Source: JANXQG01 sp037147235
Lineage (GTDB): Bacteria > Planctomycetota > Planctomycetia > Pirellulales > Thermoguttaceae
Assembly: GCA_037147235.1 (NCBI GenBank)
Contig: JBAWVO010000397.1
Coordinates: 1-5,188 of the forward strand
Length of the DNA: 5,188 nucleotides
Reading direction: 5' to 3'
Under the pieces are notes generated by a model. That model searched no databases, was not told where the DNA came from, and worked only from the letters and a program-made list of their open reading frames with translations. Shown piece after piece: positions 1-4,988 of the stretch. A program made the translations under genes and the position numbers. Positions within the stretch are counted from its first letter, which is position 1. Every line of letters begins with the position of its first letter.

Positions 1-55
1 ACCCACGCTCTACCCACGCTCTACCCACGCTCTACCCACGCTCTACCCACGCTCT
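1..55. repeat. 11-bp tandem repeat, five exact copies
   Basis: The unit ACCCACGCTCT is repeated five times without a mismatch. The array may begin before the window, since base 1 starts exactly on a unit boundary. Because 11 is not a multiple of 3, all three plus-strand frames read the same 11-residue cycle and none contains a stop, whereas the minus strand meets TAG repeatedly. The array is therefore transparent to translation in the plus direction only. From memory, arrays of this unit occur in planctomycete spacers; this could not be checked here. The array may have been copied into, or lie just before, the end of the gene that follows. Confidence 0.95.
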
Positions 56-186
56 GTGCTAAAAATCACAAGGGCTTTGAAGTCGAGCGTCTGGATCCCT
101 ACGATGTGGAAGACAATTTCGGCCGTCGCTGGGGCGATCATTCATCCGGCAATCGTGCGTCACGCAATTCTTGGCTGGCCGACTAA
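1..186 (+). CDS. Possible C-terminal fragment of an unknown protein, 5' end outside the window
   Basis: Frame 1 is open from the first base through the tandem repeat to TAA at 184-186, and it holds no ATG. The first 19 or so residues are encoded by the repeat and read as a Thr/Leu/Pro-rich cycle. The remaining 40 or so look protein-like: an acidic stretch FEVERLDPYDVED, then NFGRRWGDHSSGNRASRNSW, ending Leu-Ala-Asp. Codon third positions there are mostly G/C or T and suit a gene. A competing reading in frame 2 (GTG at 56 to TGA at 209-211, 51 residues) has no ribosome binding site, because repeat DNA lies directly upstream. I recognise no family. The call is weak: the fragment is short, and repeat arrays of this sort are usually non-coding. 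Confidence 0.3.
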   Translation, partial: THALPTLYPRSTHALPTLCAKNHKGFEVERLDPYDVEDNFGRRWGDHSSGNRASRNSWLAD

Positions 187-398
187 ATCGCCACGGAAGG
201 CCTGGCATTGATACTTCTAGGTGCAATCACGGTTCCCCAAGGATGCCGTGGCGGCCGAGCAAGCTGGCGATCCGAATCGCAGGCTATCTTCGCCTATTTC
301 GTCAACAGGAAGTTTCCGAATGCTTAAATAAATCCAGGCGGACGGCATAGTACATGTAGATTGAATTTACTTTCTCCCCTTGTCTCTCGACTCAACCT

Positions 399-405
399 AA
401 AGGAG
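399..405 (+). promoter_or_regulatory. Strong Shine-Dalgarno for the gene at 413
   Basis: AAGGAGG lies 7 nt before the ATG at 413, close to the ideal anti-SD match and spacing. This is the main reason to believe the small gene that follows is real, and it fixes the start. No convincing -35/-10 promoter was found in 187-398. Confidence 0.8.
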
Positions 406-412
406 GGTATTC

Positions 413-757
413 ATGCCCATTCTGACAAAACTTGGTCGCCTTTTCTGTTCCAACGCCGCCACGAAGGCCATTCAGCGAAACGAAACGGCGTTCTGGAAGC
501 TCATCAGCCGCCATTGGCGCGGCGACTGCGGGTTCATTCCGGCCGGCGACCGGGACTGGTGGTTGGAAACCCACCAATGCTCCGTGTCCTGGTATCGCTT
601 GCCGGACGGCACGACGATCGACATCACCACGCTCGAACCCCAGGATGGCTACGTACAGTTCCCGAAGACGTACGTCGGCATCGCCTTTGAAGCCAAAAAC
701 GACTTTTACGAGGTCAAAATGCCGAAAAACCGACGTCGCCAAAAGGTCGGCCGCTAA
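413..757 (+). CDS. Small basic hypothetical protein, 114 residues
   Basis: I do not recognise a family. The start is set by the AAGGAGG 7 nt upstream. The N-terminus (MPILTKLGRLFCSNAATKAI) is a short amphipathic, basic stretch and not a clear signal peptide. The middle is rich in Trp, Tyr and Asp (HWRGDCGFIPAGDRDWW, then CSVSWYRLPDGTTIDITTL) and suggests alternating beta strands. The C-terminus is strongly basic (KMPKNRRRQKVGR). That would suit nucleic-acid or membrane-surface contact, but this is inference. There are no transmembrane segments. Two overlapping open frames, at 361-690 and 432-890 on the same strand, lack ribosome binding sites and have low-complexity Arg/Pro/Ser translations typical of shadows. 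The gene stands alone, 383 bp before the next. Its last codons form one arm of a 9-bp inverted repeat that spans the stop. Confidence 0.65.
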   Translation: MPILTKLGRLFCSNAATKAIQRNETAFWKLISRHWRGDCGFIPAGDRDWWLETHQCSVSWYRLPDGTTIDITTLEPQDGYVQFPKTYVGIAFEAKNDFYEVKMPKNRRRQKVGR

Positions 758-777
758 ATTGTTAGCCGGGCGACGTC
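732..777 (+). repeat. Nested inverted repeat across the stop codon of the small gene
   Basis: GACGTCGCC (732-740) and GGCGACGTC (769-777) are perfect 9-bp complements. Inside them GCTAA (753-757, ending in the stop codon) pairs with TTAGC (762-766) around an ATTG loop. The two stems nest and could form one long hairpin at the 3' end of the mRNA. No T-run follows, so it is not a classical intrinsic terminator. It may protect the 3' end or help end transcription. Confidence 0.5.
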
Positions 778-996
778 AGGATATGAAAGGATTGTCACTG
801 TCCCGTGGAAGCGATGTCGAAGGCGATGGCTCCTCTGGCCTTAAACCCCCTATCGAGGACAGTCAACTTGTTGGCTACGCTCCCGATTAACCTAACTGAG
901 AGGGCTTCATCGAGCCATCACCTTCGCCATCCCTTTCCACGCCAGTGAGTCTAGGATTTTACGGCACGGCAAAGCCCGGTTCACAAACACTTAAGT

Positions 997-1031
997 GAGC
1001 GCACCACAAGAACTACTGGCGCGCTCTTGTG
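997..1031 (+). repeat. Interleaved inverted repeats upstream of the SGNH hydrolase
   Basis: GAGCGC (997-1002) pairs with GCGCTC (1021-1026), and CACAAG (1005-1010) pairs with CTTGTG (1026-1031). The order is A, B, A', B', so the two stems either form a pseudoknot or exclude one another. The element lies about 110 nt before the start codon at 1141, where a 5' leader or operator could sit. Each stem alone is only 6 bp and could be chance. Confidence 0.35.
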
Positions 1032-1129
1032 CTGAATGAATCTTTTGGGGGACTGGAATAAAAGCCTGTCTCGGTGACTCTATATGGTTACGTGGTTCCA
1101 AACAATCAACCCTAGACACAACAAATACT

Positions 1130-1136
1130 GAGGAGA
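1130..1136 (+). promoter_or_regulatory. Shine-Dalgarno for the SGNH hydrolase
   Basis: GAGGAGA ends 4 nt before the ATG at 1141. The core AGGAG (1131-1135) is 5 nt from the start. It supports this start over the internal ATG at 1156. Confidence 0.8.
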
Positions 1137-1140
1137 ATTT

Positions 1141-1719
1141 ATGAAAAAGAGGTACATGGCCCTTGGTGACAGTATAAGCATTGACCTGTACACCGACGTC
1201 ATCGGAGGGGGTGCCGTTTCGCAGCTCTACAAACGGCTGTGCAGCAAGCAGTTGAATAACTGGATGCTGGATGACCGGACCTACGACGGCTGCGTTATGA
1301 GCGGCGTTCGTCCGGACCTTAACGGCCACTGGCCAGCCGACTTGATTACCATGACCATTGGGGGCAACGACTTGCTCCAGCACATGGACCGCGACCCGGC
1401 TGAATTCATCCCCGTTTTTGCCCGAGAATATGCCCATTTGACATCCAGCATCCGCCGAATCCATCCGCAGGCAACGGTCATTGTGGGCAACATTTACCGA
1501 CCTAGCTGGGAAGACCTGCCGAAGCACCTGGAGGTAGCCCTGGGCGAGTGCAATCGAGTAATCGGCCAGTGGGTCCGGCAACGAGGCTTCCACCTGGCAG
1601 ACATCCACGGGGCATTCCTGGGCCACGAAGCGGAATACCTCTGCCATGACATCGAACCCACCCTGGCTGGTGCCACCGCCATTGCTGACCTGTTTGAGGC
1701 GGCTTTCTATGGAGAATAA
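1141..1719 (+). CDS. SGNH/GDSL-type hydrolase-like protein with an altered block V
   Basis: This 192-residue protein has the SGNH (GDSL) esterase/lipase layout. Block I is ALGDSIS with the nucleophile Ser11. Block III is TIGGNDLL, where Gly75 and Asn76 would form the oxyanion hole. The usual length for single-domain members is about 180-250 residues. SGNH enzymes normally hydrolyse esters, acyl groups or acetylated sugars through Ser with an Asp-x-x-His pair near the C-terminus. Here the matching site reads HDIEPTLAGATA: His169 and Glu172 occupy the Asp and His slots, although Pro and the downstream Gly and helix are kept. I recall a subfamily with this Ile-Glu-Pro form and a preceding DIHxxFLGH motif, which is present (154-162). 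His156 or His162 might serve as base; that is inference. There is no signal peptide, so the protein is probably cytoplasmic. The substrate is unknown. It lies 69 bp before the GHKL gene on the same strand. Confidence 0.93.
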   Translation: MKKRYMALGDSISIDLYTDVIGGGAVSQLYKRLCSKQLNNWMLDDRTYDGCVMSGVRPDLNGHWPADLITMTIGGNDLLQHMDRDPAEFIPVFAREYAHLTSSIRRIHPQATVIVGNIYRPSWEDLPKHLEVALGECNRVIGQWVRQRGFHLADIHGAFLGHEAEYLCHDIEPTLAGATAIADLFEAAFYGE

Positions 1720-1778
1720 CAGAACATGAAAGAACCAATGGAACTTGAAAATATGACATCAACACAACTAAGATTAAC

Positions 1779-1783
1779 GAGGA
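1779..1783 (+). promoter_or_regulatory. Shine-Dalgarno that decides the start of the GHKL-HExxH gene
   Basis: GAGGA ends 5 nt before the ATG at 1789. The earlier in-frame ATG at 1726 has only GGAG at 1711-1714 with 11 nt of spacing, and those at 1738 and 1753 have nothing clear. The stretch 1720-1788 is also AT-rich like a spacer, so 1789 is preferred. Confidence 0.55.
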
Positions 1784-1788
1784 CTTGC

Positions 1789-3846
1789 ATGCAGAAACCA
1801 ACAACGACCGAGACATTTACTTCCACCACCGTTTATCCGCTGAAGCCGATCGCCCGACTGCTTGAAGGGGCAAAGTTTGAACGCGAACTTCAGTCGAGCA
1901 TCACCACCGACTGGCGCGTGTCGTGGAGCCCGCAGGAGTGTGCCCGTGATCTTTTCCAGAACTTCCGTGACGCAAACGCGAATGTTCTCGATCGGATCGA
2001 GATCACGACCGCCGACGACACGGCAATCATCTCAGCCCCAGCGTCGATGCACCTGGAGCATGCCTTCTTCTTGGGGTCAACGAAAGCGAAAGAGGCTGGC
2101 GATATCGGCCAATTTGGCGAGGGCTTGAAAGTGGCCCTGCTTTGTCTATTGCGAGATCACGGCGCGGACGTCGTCTTGGCCAGTGGCAACCGTGCGGCGA
2201 GGATCCAGCTTGGCGATAAGATCCCTCAATTGCAGCTTCGCCCCATGGTGTATCGATTCTTCCAACTTGACCCGTCGAGGCGGGTGGAGGGAACACGGCT
2301 CATCCTTGAGAATGTGCCCACCAACGTGCAGGTAGCCGTAAAGAACTCGCCTAACGATTTCTTCCACCCCGATCACCCGCTGCTTGGCGAAGTTATTGCG
2401 GGCAACCACGACAAGGTTCTGATCGCGCGGACCAAGGATAACGCCCCCGGCTGCATTTTTTACCGGAACCTCAAGCGGGCTGACCTGTCGCTGCCGCTAA
2501 TCTGTGCCGTCAACAAGTCGTACGCTGCGATGGAGAAGCTTATCGGACGCGACCGCGATCGTACGGCTTTCGGTGAAAACGTCCTCACCACCCTGTATCG
2601 GTTGATCGCCAACAGCCGTGTGATTGGTTCAAGCGACAGTCTCACCGCGTTCTTGCGGGCCACGGAAAAGTCTTGGGAAAACGGACATCCTCTGATTTCA
2701 GCCGTACTTAATGCGGGGTGCTACTCTGGAGCTGAACTGTCGGAGATTTTCGGTGATCGGTACTACTGCACCGACTACCGTATCTCGTCTCTCAACGGCA
2801 GCGACCTGATCGTCGTGCGGGACATTGAGGAATCCTGGAAGCTCGCAGGCCGACGCTGCCTGCCTGGCTACTTCCGCAACGCTGGGGTGCGGTCCGCCAT
2901 GAACGAATGGGAAGGCGTCAAACGCCGCAGCCGTGAAGAGGCCGAACGGGCTCTTCAGCAGCAACGCCGCGGGCCGACGCAAGCGGAAAGGGCTTGCATC
3001 GATCTCCTGGAGCAGTTCCTCCGTGACCTTGATAGCTCGTTGGCCGATGTGGTGCTGCGGGACGTGTCGTACCTGATTGCGGAGACCGACGACCTCTTGG
3101 GAGCCTGGCAACGGTCCAGGGTATACAAGTCCCGAGAGATCTTCCTGGCCGCAAAACTGTTTTCCGGGCCGTTGCGAACGGCGTTTGCAACCCTGCTCCA
3201 TGAGGCCTCGCATCTCTTTGGCACGGATGGCAGCCGGGGCTTCACTGATTCGCTCACGGGTCTAGTGGAGCGGATTTTCGGGCACACCAGGCGATTGCGG
3301 GCCTACAAGAAGACATGGATGCAGCTCAGAAAGCAGGTGCAGGCCGAACGTGCCGTCCTTGCTCCTGCCGCGAGTCCCGCGGCCATTACGCCGTCAACAA
3401 CGGCCGATGATGTTTATCAGATGCTAATCTCCGCAGCACCGCAGATTGCGAATGCGGCGGTCATCCGCTTCGTGTGTGAACATGACGACGGAACATTGGC
3501 TCAGACCGTCCGCGGGAATCTGACGTGGGAGGAACTGGAGGAGCTCGGTATTCCCACATCCTGCGGCCCCCGCCCCTCGCAAAGTCGCTGGCTGCCAGCA
3601 GAGACTCTGGCGCGTGAATGGCTGGGAGAGGAACCGTCGCCGCTTGAAGCTGCCCTTAGGTTGGGTATGAGGCGAGCACGACGACGGGTGACCGTTAAAG
3701 GCGGCTCTTCACGCCGTGGCGTGCTGGCCACCGTCGTCACGGGAACTCCGCAGCCGGATCAACCAGCCGTAGCGGTCCAGTCGCTGAGCACGCCAGCCAC
3801 CCCGTCGATCGCTGCGGCTGTGGCCGAGGGGGCTACGGCGGCGTGA
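1789..3846 (+). CDS. GHKL ATPase-fold protein with an HExxH metallopeptidase-like motif
   Basis: The protein has 685 residues from ATG 1789 (706 from ATG 1726); numbering here is from 1789. Residues about 45-180 form a GHKL ATP-binding module. The N-box is RDLFQNFRDAN, with Asp54 where the catalytic Glu usually lies and Asn58 for Mg. LGSTKA with Lys99 precedes the G2 lid IGQFGEGLK (106-114). The G1 box, normally Asp-x-Gly-x-Gly, reads SAPASM (82-87), so the adenine-binding Asp is missing. Residues 200-365 are an unassigned middle part. Residues 375-421 are charged and helical, possibly a coiled coil. LLHEASHLFGTDGS holds an HExxH zinc motif (His471, Glu472, His475), with Asp480, Asp487 or Glu494 as possible third ligands. 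Near 628-644 lies an Arg-rich stretch, and an Ala/Pro/Thr-rich tail ends the protein. There are no transmembrane segments. An ATP-gated protease or a regulated chaperone-like factor is plausible but unproven. I know no gene name. Confidence 0.92.
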   Translation: MQKPTTTETFTSTTVYPLKPIARLLEGAKFERELQSSITTDWRVSWSPQECARDLFQNFRDANANVLDRIEITTADDTAIISAPASMHLEHAFFLGSTKAKEAGDIGQFGEGLKVALLCLLRDHGADVVLASGNRAARIQLGDKIPQLQLRPMVYRFFQLDPSRRVEGTRLILENVPTNVQVAVKNSPNDFFHPDHPLLGEVIAGNHDKVLIARTKDNAPGCIFYRNLKRADLSLPLICAVNKSYAAMEKLIGRDRDRTAFGENVLTTLYRLIANSRVIGSSDSLTAFLRATEKSWENGHPLISAVLNAGCYSGAELSEIFGDRYYCTDYRISSLNGSDLIVVRDIEESWKLAGRRCLPGYFRNAGVRSAMNEWEGVKRRSREEAERALQQQRRGPTQAERACIDLLEQFLRDLDSSLADVVLRDVSYLIAETDDLLGAWQRSRVYKSREIFLAAKLFSGPLRTAFATLLHEASHLFGTDGSRGFTDSLTGLVERIFGHTRRLRAYKKTWMQLRKQVQAERAVLAPAASPAAITPSTTADDVYQMLISAAPQIANAAVIRFVCEHDDGTLAQTVRGNLTWEELEELGIPTSCGPRPSQSRWLPAETLAREWLGEEPSPLEAALRLGMRRARRRVTVKGGSSRRGVLATVVTGTPQPDQPAVAVQSLSTPATPSIAAAVAEGATAA

Positions 3847-3862
3847 GGCCAATTGGCGGCCT
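3846..3862 (+). repeat. Short hairpin at the stop codon of the GHKL-HExxH gene
   Basis: AGGCC (3846-3850) and GGCCT (3858-3862) pair around a 7-nt loop, starting at the last base of the stop codon. A 10-bp palindrome GCCAATTGGC (3848-3857) overlaps it. No T-run follows, so it may only be a 3'-end structure. Confidence 0.35.
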
Positions 3863-3911
3863 TGGCTGAAAAGTCAGGTGGGCGAGACTGTCAAATCTTC
3901 GATAGGTCAAG

Positions 3912-3937
3912 AAAAACCGCCAGTTTTCTGGCTTTTT
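3912..3937 (+). terminator. Intrinsic terminator, possibly bidirectional
   Basis: GCCAG (3919-3923) pairs with CTGGC (3928-3932) around a TTTT loop and is followed directly by TTTTT (3933-3937). AAAAA (3912-3916) precedes the stem and could pair with that T-run, or serve as the T-run for transcripts arriving from the minus strand. It lies 66 nt after the stop of the GHKL-HExxH gene, and the minus-strand gene at 4312-4860 converges on it. The 5-bp stem is short for a strong terminator. Confidence 0.55.
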
Positions 3938-4311
3938 GACGGCGGCCGAGCTGCTTCGCTGCGGCGGATCAGGGTGACCGCCGCATTCTCAGAAGGGGGG
4001 TGACGGCTCCTTGCGTTTCTTGGCTGGTCTGGGAACGAACCCGTTTTCGCGGTTTGGGGGCCGCAATTGCTACATAACTTTATCGCGTTTCCTAATTGAA
4101 AATTTCGGCGAGTAGAACAGTTGTGTCGCCGAGGCGACGGAAGCACCAATGCTACGACCATTTTCGCCGCGTTCTCCCCGCTATTCTAAGGGGTCTGTAC
4201 CCCCATCGCTTCGGTTGTCAAGGGTCGCTGGGCCAGGACACCGGCGCGCTGGCGCGGGCGTCGCCTCATTGGTTATCAAGGGTCGGTGGACCAACACACC
4301 AATACACCTTT
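3938..4311. other. Convergent spacer with clustered small hairpins, no supported gene
   Basis: Open frames here (for example 4096-4407 on plus and 3907-4161 on minus) have no ribosome binding site, and their translations show no protein-like pattern. The stretch holds several compact inverted repeats: GTCGCC/GGCGAC at 4125-4138 with a GA centre; GGGGT/ACCCC at 4190-4203 with a CTGT loop; GCGC/GCGC at 4244-4255; and hairpins inside each copy of a 30-bp direct repeat. An AT-rich patch (4066-4106) precedes them. It could encode a small structured RNA or be an intergenic repeat element; the sequence alone does not decide. Confidence 0.5.
4213..4300. repeat. Diverged 30-bp direct repeat, two copies 58 bp apart
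   Basis: The copies at 4213-4242 and 4271-4300 match at 25 of 30 positions and share GGTTRTCAAGGGTCG and a final ACACC. Each contains a 4-bp hairpin, at 4223-4234 and 4281-4292, with a GSTG loop. One of the five differences is in the loop. Another changes a stem base but keeps pairing in the plus-sense RNA (U-A versus U-G). Between the copies a third hairpin (GCGC, GCTG loop, GCGC; 4244-4255) has the same loop type. Two copies are too few for a CRISPR array. Confidence 0.7.
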
Positions 4312-4860
4312 TCACGCTCGGCTGAGTTTTTTGACCACACGCCGAAGACGGAATGCGAGGCTCAGTGCAAAACATGCGACGCAAAAGATGCCGAGCATCA
4401 CCGGTAACGACACAAAAAGCGGCAGATCACGCAATGCATGGAGGGCACCAATTTGAATGAGGGATTCAACCGTCGCGGAACCCCAAATCGAAATCACCGA
4501 TGCAAGGGATAGAGCCGCTGCGGTGATCGTTAGCAAAACATCCCCTAGCGTCCATTGCCGGTCATCTATCCATCGGCGCACGTCGCGCTCAAGGAAGTTG
4601 CCGGTGCAGGCGAGCATCACCGCGCACACAGCGATGTCAACGGTTATGAGGTATAGGCTCGAGCCACATGGTCGCGCGCCACCTTCCATTCGGTTTGAGT
4701 GTATAAAAGGCCAACCCCAAACTCGGATGAGCCCAAGCCCGTCGGGCCCACCGTCCCACTGAACAACCCGTGCGGTACCCGCCACATTGACATAAAGGAG
4801 GCCGGCACCAATTAGGAGCCAGATAGTAAGCGTCCACCTTCGGTGCGGTACTAAAATCAT
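4312..4860 (-). CDS. Four-helix integral membrane protein of unknown function
   Basis: This 182-residue protein has four clear hydrophobic segments, at about 10-32, 68-89, 104-126 and 146-171. Basic residues at both ends (HRR near the start; RLRRVVKK at the end) and in the 90-103 loop (ERDVRRWIDDRQW) place both termini in the cytoplasm by the positive-inside rule. The 36-residue outer loop carries WDGGPDGLG, then VWGWPF, and Cys65. A 'GWPF' loop after the first helix is common in small orphan membrane proteins of planctomycetes; this is recollection, not a search. The start is supported by AGGAGG (plus-strand positions 4872-4877), with a rather long 11-nt spacing to ATG. No catalytic motif is visible. 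It lies 128 bp after the truncated minus-strand gene and may be co-transcribed with it. Confidence 0.88.
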   Translation of the reverse strand: MILVPHRRWTLTIWLLIGAGLLYVNVAGTARVVQWDGGPDGLGLIRVWGWPFIHSNRMEGGARPCGSSLYLITVDIAVCAVMLACTGNFLERDVRRWIDDRQWTLGDVLLTITAAALSLASVISIWGSATVESLIQIGALHALRDLPLFVSLPVMLGIFCVACFALSLAFRLRRVVKKLSRA

Positions 4861-4871
4861 TACGATAAAAA

Positions 4872-4877
4872 CCTCCT
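4872..4877 (-). promoter_or_regulatory. Shine-Dalgarno for the membrane protein
   Basis: AGGAGG on the minus strand, 11 nt before the ATG whose complement is 4858-4860. The match is perfect and the spacing slightly long. No better start codon lies nearer in frame. Confidence 0.65.
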
Positions 4878-4988
4878 GAGCGGCACCCGCAACTCGCTTC
4901 CAGAATCCTCGCGACTATCCCGGCGATTGCGAACTGCCGCGTTTCAAAGGCAAACGAAAATCCGTTGGCACCGGGCCCTAGCTAAGTG

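Larger units (their letters stand above)
758..1140. other. 383-bp spacer with inverted repeats, no supported gene
   Basis: No reading frame here has a ribosome binding site or protein-like composition. Three structures stand out. First, TTG and ACTGTCC (792-794, 797-803) pair with GGACAGT and CAA (857-863, 864-866), giving a 10-bp stem with a 2-nt bulge around a 53-nt loop. Second, AAGGC (820-824) and GCCTT (838-842) form a smaller stem inside that loop. Third, there are interleaved repeats at 997-1031, described separately. No confident promoter for the gene at 1141 was found. Confidence 0.6.

Noticed and set aside
432..890. 152-residue plus-strand frame overlapping the small basic gene
   Set aside because: No Shine-Dalgarno precedes it, and the translation is a low-complexity Arg/Ser/Pro/Thr mix. 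The frame at 413 has a near-perfect one.
753..896. Integron attC site (GTTAG near 761 and CTAAC near 892)
   Set aside because: The boxes are in the reverse order for attC, GTTAGCC does not fit GTTRRRY, and no matching site occurs at the other gene ends.
892..1000. Small plus-strand frame ending near 992
   Set aside because: It is about 32 codons of Pro/Ser-rich sequence with no start codon or ribosome binding site.
991..1647. 218-residue minus-strand open frame under the SGNH gene
   Set aside because: It lies antisense to a gene with clear GDS and GGND motifs, has no ribosome binding site, and reads as the mirror of a real coding frame.
1726..1788. Separate leader peptide before the GHKL gene
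   Set aside because: The codons are in frame with the main gene and have no stop, so this is a start-site question and not a leader.
2698..3213. 171-residue minus-strand open frame under the GHKL-HExxH gene
   Set aside because: It is a shadow of the plus-strand coding frame, with no ribosome binding site and no recognisable motif.
4066..4100. Promoter in the AT-rich patch of the convergent spacer
   Set aside because: TTGCTA is followed by only a poor -10 (CTAATT) at 19-bp spacing, and no gene lies downstream on that strand.
4213..4300. CRISPR array
   Set aside because: There are only two imperfect copies 58 bp apart, with a GC-rich hairpin and not a unique spacer between them, and no cas gene nearby.
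4096..4407. 103-residue plus-strand frame in the convergent spacer
   Set aside because: It starts at TTG without a ribosome binding site, runs through the hairpins and direct repeat, and ends inside the minus-strand membrane gene.
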